Shown here: positions 24,652-37,400 of the stretch, piece by piece
Layout of the letters: each line of letters starts with the position of its first letter
Position numbering within the stretch: position 1 is the first letter of the stretch
From: Lophius americanus
Taxonomy: Eukaryota; Chordata; Actinopteri; Lophiiformes; Lophiidae
Assembly: GCA_037951165.1 (NCBI GenBank)
Contig: JBBDHG010000492.1
Coordinates: 1-64,000, forward strand
Reading direction: 5' to 3'
DNA: 64,000 nt
Program-made: the position numbers and the translations under genes
Notes under the pieces: generated by a model
What the model was told of the DNA's origin: nothing
Databases searched by the model: none
Seen by the model: the letters and a program-made list of their open reading frames with translations, nothing else

Positions 24652-26715
24652 TGGGTTCGAGTCCCACTCAGCACAATTGAATTCACTCAGTTGTGTATTA
24701 GATTAACTGTCAAGATTCTTAAATGATAAATATAAGAAACGATGTGTGCTATTCAGCAGCTCAATGGCCAAGTGGTTAAGGCACTTGCCTTGGGATCCGC
24801 GGTGCTGGGTTCGAGTCCCACTCAGCACAATTGAATTCTAAAAGGATAAATACAAGAAACGATGTGTGCTATTCAGCAGCTCCGTGGCCAAGTGGTTAAG
24901 GCACTTGCCTTGGGATCCGCGGTGTTGGGTTTGAGTCCCACTCAGCACAATTGAATTCACTCAGTTGTGTATTAGATTAACTGTCAAGATTCTTAAATGA
25001 TAAATATAAGAAACGATGTGTGCTATTCAGCAGCTCAATGGCCAAGTGGTTAAGGCACTTGCCTTGGGATCCGCGGTGCTGGGTTCGAGTCCCACTCAGC
25101 ACAATTGAATTCTAAAAGGATAAATACAAGAAACGATGTGTGCTATTCAGCAGCTCCGTGGCCAAGTGGTTAAGGCACTTGCCTTGGGATCCGCGGTGTT
25201 GGGTTCGAGTCCCACTCAGCACAATTGAATTCACTCAGTTGTGTATTAGATTAACTGTCAAGATTCTTAAATGATAAATATAAGAAACGATGTGTGCTAT
25301 TCAGCAGCTCAATGGCCAAGTGGTTAAGGCACTTGCCTTGGGATCAGAGTGGTTGGGTTCGAGTCCCATTCAGCACAATTGAATTCTTAAAGGATAAATA
25401 CAAGAAACGATGTGTGCTATTCAGCAGCTCCGTGGCCAAGTGGTTAAGGCACTTGCCTTGGGATCCGCGGTGCTGGGTTCGAGTCCCACTCAGCACAATT
25501 GAATTCACTCAGTTGTGTATTAGATTAACTGTCAAGATTCTTAAATGATAAATATAAGAAACGATGTGTGCTATTCAGCAGCTCAATGGCCAAGTGGTTA
25601 AGGCACTTGCCTTGGGATCAGAGTTGTTGGGTTCGAGTCCCATTCAGCACAATTGAATTCTTAAAGGATAAATACAAGAAACGATGTGTGCTATTCAGCA
25701 GCTCCGTGGCCAAGTGGTTAAGGCACTTGCCTTGGGATCCGCGGTGCTGGGTTCGAGTCCCACTCAGCACAATTGAATTCACTCAGTTGTGTATTAGATT
25801 AACTGTCAAGATTCTTAAATGATAAATATAAGAAACGATGTGTGCTATTCAGCAGCTCAATGGCCAAGTGGTTAAGGCACTTGCCTTGGGATCCGCGGTG
25901 CTGGGTTCGAGTCCCATTCAGCACAATTGAATTCTTAAAGGATAAATACAAGAAACGATGTGTGCTATTCAGCAGCTCCGTGGCCAAGTGGTTAAGGCAC
26001 TTGCCTTGGGATCCGCGGTGTTGGGTTCGAGTCCCACTCAGCACAATTGAATTCACTCAGTTGTGTATTAGATTAACTGTCAAGATTCTTAAATGATAAA
26101 TATAAGAAACGATGTGTGCTATTCAGCAGCTCAATGGCCAAGTGGTTAAGGCACTTGCCTTGGGATCCGCGGTGCTGGGTTCGAGTCCCACTCAGCACAA
26201 TTGAATTCTAAAAGGATAAATACAAGAAACGATGTGTGCTATTCAGCAGCTCCGTGGCCAAGTGGTTAAGGCACTTGCCTTGGGATCCGCGGTGTTGGGT
26301 TTGAGTCCCACTCAGCACAATTGAATTCACTCAGTTGTGTATTAGATTAACTGTCAAGATTCTTAAATGATAAATATAAGAAACGATGTGTGCTATTCAG
26401 CAGCTCAATGGCCAAGTGGTTAAGGCACTTGCCTTGGGATCCGCGGTGCTGGGTTCGAGTCCCACTCAGCACAATTGAATTCTAAAAGGATAAATACAAG
26501 AAACGATGTGTGCTATTCAGCAGCTCCGTGGCCAAGTGGTTAAGGCACTTGCCTTGGGATCCGCGGTGTTGGGTTCGAGTCCCACTCAGCACAATTGAAT
26601 TCACTCAGTTGTGTATTAGATTAACTGTCAAGATTCTTAAATGATAAATATAAGAAACGATGTGTGCTATTCAGCAGCTCAATGGCCAAGTGGTTAAGGC
26701 ACTTGCCTTGGGATC
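24652..26715 (+). repeat. About 2.06-kb internal duplicate at 5976-bp offset
   Basis: Matches 18676-20739 in the same order, including the rare GAGTGGTTGGG core (near 25349). The equivalent pair in the second 12-kb copy is 30860-32923 and 36836-38899. One difference is C20326 against T26302. Confidence 0.8.
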
Positions 26716-28401
26716 CGCGGTGTTGGGTTCGAGTCCCACTCAGCACAATTGAATTCACTCAGTTGTGTATTAGATTAACTGTCAAGATTCTTAAATGATA
26801 AATATAAGAAACGATGTGTGCTATTCAGCAGCTCAATGGCCAAGTGGTTAAGGCACTTGCCTTGGGATCCGCGGTGCTGGGTTCGAGTCCCACTCAGCAC
26901 AATTGAATTCACTCAGTTGTGTATTAGATTAACTGTCAAGATTCTTAAATGATAAATATAAGAAACGATGTGTGCTATTCAGCAGCTCAATGGCCAAGTG
27001 GTTAAGGCACTTGCCTTGGGATCCGCGGTGCTGGGTTCGAGTCCCACTCAGCACAATTGAATTCTAAAAGGATAAATACAAGAAACGATGTGTGCTATTC
27101 AGCAGCTCCGTGGCCAAGTGGTTAAGGCACTTGCCTTGGGATCAGAGTTGTTGGGTTCGAGTCCCATTCAGCACAATTGAATTCTTAAAGGATAAATACA
27201 AGAAACGATGTGTGCTATTCAGCAGCTCCGTGGCCAAGTGGTTAAGGCACTTGCCTTGGGATCCGCGGTGCTGGGTTCGAGTCCCACTCAGCACAATTGA
27301 ATTCTCTCAGTTGTGTATTAGATTAACTGTCAAGATTCTTAAATGATAAATATAAGAAACGATGTGTGCTATTCAGCAGCTCAATGGCAAAGTGGTTAAG
27401 GCACTTACCTTGGCATCAGAGTTGTTGGGTTCGAGTCCCATTCAGCACAATTGAATTCTTAAAGGATAAATACAAGAAACGATGTGTGCTATTCAGCAGC
27501 TCCGTGGCCAAGTGGTTAAGGCACTTGCCTTGGGATCCGCGGTGCTGGGTTCGAGTCCCACTCAGCACAATTGAATTCACTCAGTTGTGTATTAGATTAA
27601 CTGTCAAGATTCTTAAATGATAAATATAAGAAACGATGTGTGCTATTCAGCAGCTCAATGGCCAAGTGGTTAAGGCACTTGCCTTGGGATCAGAGTTGTT
27701 GGGTTCGAGTCCCATTCAGCACAATTGAATTCTTAAAGGATAAATACAAGAAACGATGTGTGCTATTCAGCAGCTCCGTGGCCAAGTGGTTAAGGCACTT
27801 GCCTTGGGATCCGCGGTGCTGGGTTCGAGTCCCACTCAGCACAATTGAATTCACTCAGTTGTGTATTAGATTAACTGTCAAGATTCTTAAATGATAAATA
27901 TAAGAAACGATGTGTGCTATTCAGCAGCTCAATGGCCAAGTGGTTAAGGCACTTGCCTTGGGATCAGAGTTGTTGGGTTCGAGTCCCATTCAGCACAATT
28001 GAATTCTTAAAGGATAAATACAAGAAACGATGTGTGCTATTCAGCAGCTCCGTGGCCAAGTGGTTAAGGCACTTGCCTTGGGATCCGCGGTGCTGGGTTC
28101 GAGTCCCACTCAGCACAATTGAATTCACTCAGTTGTGTATTAGATTAACTGTCAAGATTCTTAAATGATAAATATAAGAAACGATGTGTGCTATTCAGCA
28201 GCTCAATGGCCAAGTGGTTAAGGCACTTGCCTTGGGATCCGCGGTGCTGGGTTCGAGTCCCATTCAGCACAATTGAATTCTTAAAGGATAAATACAAGAA
28301 ACGATGTGTGCTATTCAGCAGCTCCGTGGCCAAGTGGTTAAGGCACTTGCCTTGGGATCCGCGGTGCTGGGTTCGAGTCCCACTCAGCACAATTGAATTC
28401 A

Positions 28402-31400
28402 CTCAGTTGTGTATTAGATTAACTGTCAAGATTCTTAAATGATAAATATAAGAAACGATGTGTGCTATTCAGCAGCTCAATGGCCAAGTGGTTAAGGCAC
28501 TTGCCTTGGGATCCGCGGTGCTGGGTTCGAGTCCCACTCAGCACAATTGAATTCTAAAAGGATAAATACAAGAAACGATGTGTGCTATTCAGCAGCTCCG
28601 TGGCCAAGTGGTTAAGGCACTTGCCTTGGGATCCGCGGTGTTGGGTTCGAGTCCCACTCAGCACAATTGAATTCACTCAGTTGTGTATTAGATTAACTGT
28701 CAAGATTCTTAAATGATAAATATAAGAAACGATGTGTGCTATTCAGCAGCTCAATGGCCAAGTGGTTAAGGCACTTGCCTTGGGATCAGAGTTGTTGGGT
28801 TCGAGTCCCATTCAGCACAATTGAATTCTTAAAGGATAAATACAAGAAACGATGTGTGCTATTCAGCAGCTCCGTGGCCAAGTGGTTAAGGCACTTGCCT
28901 TGGGATCCGCGGTGCTGGGTTCGAGTCCCACTCAGCACAATTGAATTCACTCAGTTGTGTATTAGATTAACTGTCAAGATTCTTAAATGATAAATATAAG
29001 AAACGATGTGTGCTATTCAGCAGCTCAATGGCCAAGTGGTTAAGGCACTTGCCTTGGGATCCGCGGTGCTGGGTTCGAGTCCCACTCAGCACAATTGAAT
29101 TCTTAAAGGATAAATACAAGAAGCGATGTGTGCTATTCAGCAGCTCCGTGGCCAAGTGGTTAAGGCACTTGCCTTGGGATCCGCGGTGCTGGGTTCGAGT
29201 CCCACTCAGCACAATTGAATTCACTCAGTTGTGTATTAGATTAACTGTCAAGATTCTTAAATGATAAATATAAGAAACAATGTGTGCTATTCAGCAGCTC
29301 CGTGGCCAAGTGGTTAAGGCACTTGCCTTGGGATCCGCGGTGTTGGGTTCGAGTCCCACTCAGCACAATTGAATTCACTCAGTTGTGTTTTAGATTAACT
29401 GTCAAGATTCTTAAATGATAAATATAAGAAACGATGTGTGCTATTCAGCAGCTCAATGGCCAAGTGGTTAAAGCACTTGCCTTGGGATCCGCGGTGCTGG
29501 GTTCGAGTCCCACTCAGCACAATTGAATTCTTAAAGGATAAATACAAGAAACGATGTGTGCTATTCAGCAGCTCCGTGGTTAAGGCACTTGCCTTGGGAT
29601 CCGCGGTGCTGGGTTCGAGTCCCACTCAGCACAATTGAATTCTCTCAGTTGTGTATTAGATTAACTGTCAAGATTCTTAAATGATAAATATAAGAAACGA
29701 TGTGTGCTATTCAGCAGCTCAATGGCCAAGTGGTTAAGGCACTTACCTTGGCATCAGAGTTGTTGGGTTCGAGTCCCACTCAGCACAATTGAATTCACTC
29801 AGTTGTGTATTAGATTAACTGTCAAGATTCTTAAATGATAAATATAAGAAACGATGTGTGCTATTCAGCAGCTCAATGGCCAAGTGGTTAAGGCACTTGC
29901 CTTGGGATCCGCGGTGCTGGGTTCGAGTCCCATTCAGCACAATTGAATTCTTAAAGGATAAATACAAGAAACGATGTGTGCTATTCAGCAGCTCCGTGGC
30001 CAAGTGGTTAAGGCACTTGCCTTGGGATCCGCGGTGTTGGGTTCGAGTCCCACTCAGCACAATTGAATTCACTCAGTTGTGTATTAGATTAACTGTCAAG
30101 ATTCTTAAATGATAAATATAAGAAACGATGTGTGCTATTCAGCAGCTCAATGGCCAAGTGGTTAAGGCACTTGCCTTGGGATCAGAGTTGTTGGGTTCGA
30201 GTCCCATTCAGCACAATTGAATTCTTAAAGGATAAATACAAGAAACGATGTGTGCTATTCAGCAGCTCCGTGGCCAAGTGGTTAAGGCACTTGCCTTGGG
30301 ATCCGCGGTGCTGGGTTCGAGTCCCACTCAGCACAATTGAATTCACTCAGTTGTGTATTAGATTAACTGTCAAGATTCTTAAATGATAAATATAAGAAAC
30401 GATGTGTGCTATTCAGCAGCTCAATGGCCAAGTGGTTAAGGCACTTGCCTTGGGATCAGAGTTGTTGGGTTCGAGTCCCATTCAGCACAATTGAATTCTT
30501 AAAGGATAAATACAAGAAACGATGTGTGCTATTCAGCAGCTCCGTGGCCAAGTGGTTAAGGCACTTGCCTTGGGATCCGCGGTGCTGGGTTCGAGTCCCA
30601 CTCAGCACAATTGAATTCACTCAGTTGTGTATTAGATTAACTGTCAAGATTCTTAAATGATAAATATAAGAAACGATGTGTGCTATTCAGCAGCTCAATG
30701 GCCAAGTGGTTAAGGCACTTGCCTTGGGATCCGCGGTGCTGGGTTCGAGTCCCATTCAGCACAATTGAATTCTTAAAGGATAAATACAAGAAACGATGTG
30801 TGATATTCAGCAGCTCCGTGGCCAAGTGGTTAAGGCACTTGCCTTGGGATCCGCGGTGTTGGGTTCGAGTCCCACTCAGCACAATTGAATTCACTCAGTT
30901 GTGTATTAGATTAACTGTCAAGATTCTTAAATGATAAATATAAGAAACGATGTGTGCTATTCAGCAGCTCAATGGCCAAGTGGTTAAGGCACTTGCCTTG
31001 GGATCCGCGGTGCTGGGTTCGAGTCCCACTCAGCACAATTGAATTCTAAAAGGATAAATACAAGAAACGATGTGTGCTATTCAGCAGCTCCGTGGCCAAG
31101 TGGTTAAGGCACTTGCCTTGGGATCCGCGGTGTTGGGTTTGAGTCCCACTCAGCACAATTGAATTCACTCAGTTGTGTATTAGATTAACTGTCAAGATTC
31201 TTAAATGATAAATATAAGAAACGATGTGTGCTATTCAGCAGCTCAATGGCCAAGTGGTTAAGGCACTTGCCTTGGGATCCGCGGTGCTGGGTTCGAGTCC
31301 CACTCAGCACAATTGAATTCTAAAAGGATAAATACAAGAAACGATGTGTGCTATTCAGCAGCTCCGTGGCCAAGTGGTTAAGGCACTTGCCTTGGGATCC

Positions 31401-34400
31401 GCGGTGTTGGGTTCGAGTCCCACTCAGCACAATTGAATTCACTCAGTTGTGTATTAGATTAACTGTCAAGATTCTTAAATGATAAATATAAGAAACGATG
31501 TGTGCTATTCAGCAGCTCAATGGCCAAGTGGTTAAGGCACTTGCCTTGGGATCAGAGTGGTTGGGTTCGAGTCCCATTCAGCACAATTGAATTCTTAAAG
31601 GATAAATACAAGAAACGATGTGTGCTATTCAGCAGCTCCGTGGCCAAGTGGTTAAGGCACTTGCCTTGGGATCCGCGGTGCTGGGTTCGAGTCCCACTCA
31701 GCACAATTGAATTCACTCAGTTGTGTATTAGATTAACTGTCAAGATTCTTAAATGATAAATATAAGAAACGATGTGTGCTATTCAGCAGCTCAATGGCCA
31801 AGTGGTTAAGGCACTTGCCTTGGGATCAGAGTTGTTGGGTTCGAGTCCCATTCAGCACAATTGAATTCTTAAAGGATAAATACAAGAAACGATGTGTGCT
31901 ATTCAGCAGCTCCGTGGCCAAGTGGTTAAGGCACTTGCCTTGGGATCCGCGGTGCTGGGTTCGAGTCCCACTCAGCACAATTGAATTCACTCAGTTGTGT
32001 ATTAGATTAACTGTCAAGATTCTTAAATGATAAATATAAGAAACGATGTGTGCTATTCAGCAGCTCAATGGCCAAGTGGTTAAGGCACTTGCCTTGGGAT
32101 CCGCGGTGCTGGGTTCGAGTCCCATTCAGCACAATTGAATTCTTAAAGGATAAATACAAGAAACGATGTGTGCTATTCAGCAGCTCCGTGGCCAAGTGGT
32201 TAAGGCACTTGCCTTGGGATCCGCGGTGTTGGGTTCGAGTCCCACTCAGCACAATTGAATTCACTCAGTTGTGTATTAGATTAACTGTCAAGATTCTTAA
32301 ATGATAAATATAAGAAACGATGTGTGCTATTCAGCAGCTCAATGGCCAAGTGGTTAAGGCACTTGCCTTGGGATCCGCGGTGCTGGGTTCGAGTCCCACT
32401 CAGCACAATTGAATTCTAAAAGGATAAATACAAGAAACGATGTGTGCTATTCAGCAGCTCCGTGGCCAAGTGGTTAAGGCACTTGCCTTGGGATCCGCGG
32501 TGTTGGGTTTGAGTCCCACTCAGCACAATTGAATTCACTCAGTTGTGTATTAGATTAACTGTCAAGATTCTTAAATGATAAATATAAGAAACGATGTGTG
32601 CTATTCAGCAGCTCAATGGCCAAGTGGTTAAGGCACTTGCCTTGGGATCCGCGGTGCTGGGTTCGAGTCCCACTCAGCACAATTGAATTCTAAAAGGATA
32701 AATACAAGAAACGATGTGTGCTATTCAGCAGCTCCGTGGCCAAGTGGTTAAGGCACTTGCCTTGGGATCCGCGGTGTTGGGTTCGAGTCCCACTCAGCAC
32801 AATTGAATTCACTCAGTTGTGTATTAGATTAACTGTCAAGATTCTTAAATGATAAATATAAGAAACGATGTGTGCTATTCAGCAGCTCAATGGCCAAGTG
32901 GTTAAGGCACTTGCCTTGGGATCAGAGTTGTTGGGTTCGAGTCCCATTCAGCACAATTGAATTCTTAAAGGATAAATACAAGAAACGATGTGTGCTATTC
33001 AGCAGCTCCGTGGCCAAGTGGTTAAGGCACTTGCCTTGGGATCCGCGGTGCTGGGTTCGAGTCCCACTCAGCACAATTGAATTCACTCAGTTGTGTATTA
33101 GATTAACTGTCAAGATTCTTAAATGATAAATATAAGAAACGATGTGTGCTATTCAGCAGCTCAATGGCCAAGTGGTTAAGGCACTTGCCTTGGGATCAGA
33201 GTTGTTGGGTTCGAGTCCCATTCAGCACAATTGAATTCTTAAAGGATAAATACAAGAAACGATGTGTGCTATTCAGCAGCTCCGTGGCCAAGTGGTTAAG
33301 GCACTTGCCTTGGGATCCGCGGTGCTGGGTTCGAGTCCCACTCAGCACAATTGAATTCACTCAGTTGTGTATTAGATTAACTGTCAAGATTCTTAAATGA
33401 TAAATATAAGAAACGATGTGTGCTATTCAGCAGCTCAATGGCCAAGTGGTTAAGGCACTTGCCTTGGGATCCGCGGTGCTGGGTTCGAGTCCCATTCAGC
33501 ACAATTGAATTCTTAAAGGATAAATACAAGAAACGATGTGTGCTATTCAGCAGCTCCGTGGCCAAGTGGTTAAGGCACTTGCCTTGGGATCCGCGGTGTT
33601 GGGTTCGAGTCCCACTCAGCACAATTGAATTCACTCAGTTGTGTATTAGATTAACTGTCAAGATTCTTAAATGATAAATATAAGAAACGATGTGTGCTAT
33701 TCAGCAGCTCAATGGCCAAGTGGTTAAGGCACTTGCCTTGGGATCCGCGGTGCTGGGTTCGAGTCCCACTCAGCACAATTGAATTCACTCAGTTGTGTAT
33801 TAGATTAACTGTCAAGATTCTTAAATGATAAATATAAGAAACGATGTGTGCTATTCAGCAGCTCAATGGCCAAGTGGTTAAGGCACTTGCCTTGGGATCC
33901 GCGGTGCTGGGTTCGAGTCCCACTCAGCACAATTGAATTCTAAAAGGATAAATACAAGAAACGATGTGTGCTATTCAGCAGCTCCGTGGCCAAGTGGTTA
34001 AGGCACTTGCCTTGGGATCCGCGGTGCTGGGTTCGAGTCCCACTCAGCACAATTGAATTCACTCAGTTGTGTATTAGATTAACTGTCAAGATTCTTAAAT
34101 GATAAATATAAGAAACGATGTGTGCTATTCAGCAGCTCAATGGCCAAGTGGTTAAGGCACTTGCCTTGGGATCAGAGTTGTTGGGTTCGAGTCCCATTCA
34201 GCACAATTGAATTCTTAAAGGATAAATACAAGAAACGATGTGTGCTATTCAGCAGCTCCGTGGCCAAGTGGTTAAGGCACTTGCCTTGGGATCCGCGGTG
34301 CTGGGTTCGAGTCCCACTCAGCACAATTGAATTCACTCAGTTGTGTATTAGATTAACTGTCAAGATTCTTAAATGATAAATATAAGAAACGATGTGTGCT

Positions 34401-37400
34401 ATTCAGCAGCTCAATGGCCAAGTGGTTAAGGCACTTGCCTTGGGATCAGAGTTGTTGGGTTCGAGTCCCATTCAGCACAATTGAATTCTTAAAGGATAAA
34501 TACAAGAAACGATGTGTGCTATTCAGCAGCTCCGTGGCCAAGTGGTTAAGGCACTTGCCTTGGGATCCGCGGTGCTGGGTTCGAGTCCCACTCAGCACAA
34601 TTGAATTCACTCAGTTGTGTATTAGATTAACTGTCAAGATTCTTAAATGATAAATATAAGAAACGATGTGTGCTATTCAGCAGCTCAATGGCCAAGTGGT
34701 TAAGGCACTTGCCTTGGGATCAGAGTTGTTGGGTTCGAGTCCCATTCAGCACAATTGAATTCTTAAAGGATAAATACAAGAAACGATGTGTGCTATTCAG
34801 CAGCTCCGTGGCCAAGTGGTTAAGGCACTTGCCTTGGGATCCGCGGTGCTGGGTTCGAGTCCCACTCAGCACAATTGAATTCACTCAGTTGTGTATTAGA
34901 TTAACTGTCAAGATTCTTAAATGATAAATATAAGAAACGATGTGTGCTATTCAGCAGCTCAATGGCCAAGTGGTTAAGGCACTTGCCTTGGGATCCGCGG
35001 TGCTGGGTTCGAGTCCCACTCAGCACAATTGAATTCTAAAAGGATAAATACAAGAAACGATGTGTGCTATTCAGCAGCTCCGTGGCCAAGTGGTTAAGGC
35101 ACTTGCCTTGGGATCCGCGGTGTTGGGTTCGAGTCCCACTCAGCACAATTGAATTCACTCAGTTGTGTATTAGATTAACTGTCAAGATTCTTAAATGATA
35201 AATATAAGAAACAATGTGTGCTATTCAGCAGCTCCGTGGCCAAGTGGTTAAGGCACTTGCCTTGGGATCCGCGGTGTTGGGTTCGAGTCCCACTCAGCAC
35301 AATTGAATTCACTCAGTTGTGTATTAGATTAACTGTCAAGATTCTTAAATGATAAATATAAGAAACGATGTGTGCTATTCAGCAGCTCAGTGGCCAAGTG
35401 GTTAAGGCACTTACCTTGGCATCAGAGTTGTTGGGTTCGAGTCCCACTCAGCACAATTGAATTCACTCAGTTGTGTATTAGATTAACTGTCAAGATTCTT
35501 AAATGATAAATATAAGAAACGATGTGTGCTATTCAGCAGCTCAATGGCCAAGTGGTTAAGGCACTTGCCTTGGGATCAGAGTTGTTGGGTTCGAGTCCCA
35601 TTCAGCACAATTGAATTCTTAAAGGATAAATACAAGAAACGATGTGTGCTATTCAGCAGCTCAATGGCCAAGTGGTAAAGGCACTTGCCTTGGGATCCGC
35701 GGTGCTGGGTTCGAGTCCCACTCAGCACAATTGAATTCACTCAGTTGTGTATTAGATTAACTGTCAAGATTCTTAAATGATAAATATAAGAAACGATGTG
35801 TGCTATTCAGCAGCTCAATGGCCAAGTGGTTAAGGCACTTGCCTTGGGATCAGAGTTGTTGGGTTCGAGTCCCATTCAGCACAATTGAATTCTTAAAGGA
35901 TAAATACAAGAAACGATGTGTGCTATTCAGCAGCTCCGTGGCCAAGTGGTTAAGGCACTTGCCTTGGGATCCGCGGTGCTGGGTTCGAGTCCCACTCAGC
36001 ACAATTGAATTCACTCAGTTGTGTATTAGATTAACTGTCAAGATTCTTAAATGATAAATATAAGAAACGATGTGTGCTATTCAGCAGCTCAATGGCCAAG
36101 TGGTTAAGGCACTTGCCTTGGGATCCGCGGTGCTGGGTTCGAGTCCCACTCAGCACAATTGAATTCTTAAAGGATAAATACAAGAAACGATGTGTGCTAT
36201 TCAGCAGCTCCGTGGCCAAGTGGTTAAGGCACTTGCCTTGGGATCCGCGGTGTTGGGTTCGAGTCCCACTCAGCACAATTGAATTCACTCAGTTGTGTAT
36301 TAGATTAACTGTCAAGATTCTTAAATGATAAATATAAGAAACGATGTGTGCTATTCAGCAGCTCAATGGCCAAGTGGTTAAGGCACTTGCCTTGGGATCC
36401 GCGGTGCTGGGTTCGAGTCCCACTCAGCACAATTGAATTCACTCAGTTGTGTATTAGATTAACTGTCAAGATTCTTAAATGATAAATATAAGAAACGATG
36501 TGTGCTATTCAGCAGCTCAATGGCCAAGTGGTTAAGGCACTTGCCTTGGGATCCGCGGTGCTGGGTTCGAGTCCCACTCAGCACAATTGAATTCTAAAAG
36601 GATAAATACAAGAAACGATGTGTGCTATTCAGCAGCTCCGTGGCCAAGTGGTTAAGGCACTTGCCTTGGGATCCGCGGTGTTGGGTTTGAGTCCCACTCA
36701 GCACAATTGAATTCACTCAGTTGTGTATTAGATTAACTGTCAAGATTCTTAAATGATAAATATAAGAAACGATGTGTGCTATTCAGCAGCTCAATGGCCA
36801 AGTGGTTAAGGCACTTGCCTTGGGATCCGCGGTGCTGGGTTCGAGTCCCACTCAGCACAATTGAATTCACTCAGTTGTGTATTAGATTAACTGTCAAGAT
36901 TCTTAAATGATAAATATAAGAAACGATGTGTGCTATTCAGCAGCTCAATGGCCAAGTGGTTAAGGCACTTGCCTTGGGATCCGCGGTGCTGGGTTCGAGT
37001 CCCACTCAGCACAATTGAATTCTAAAAGGATAAATACAAGAAACGATGTGTGCTATTCAGCAGCTCCGTGGCCAAGTGGTTAAGGCACTTGCCTTGGGAT
37101 CCGCGGTGTTGGGTTTGAGTCCCACTCAGCACAATTGAATTCACTCAGTTGTGTATTAGATTAACTGTCAAGATTCTTAAATGATAAATATAAGAAACGA
37201 TGTGTGCTATTCAGCAGCTCAATGGCCAAGTGGTTAAGGCACTTGCCTTGGGATCCGCGGTGCTGGGTTCGAGTCCCACTCAGCACAATTGAATTCTAAA
37301 AGGATAAATACAAGAAACGATGTGTGCTATTCAGCAGCTCCGTGGCCAAGTGGTTAAGGCACTTGCCTTGGGATCCGCGGTGTTGGGTTCGAGTCCCACT

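Larger units (their letters stand above)
16218..28401 (+). repeat. 12,184-bp segmental duplication, copy A
   Basis: Sequence from 16218 to 28787 matches 28402-40971 at an offset of 12,184 bp. Shared private variants include TGTGATATTC near 18619, GAGTGGTTGGG near 19373 and 25349, TGGCAAAGTGG near 27387 and several GGTTTGAG boxes. Differences noticed by eye are few: G17465 versus T29649 and C20326 versus T32510. This is near-identity over more than 12 kb, implying a recent tandem duplication, or an assembly duplication to be excluded. Confidence 0.9.
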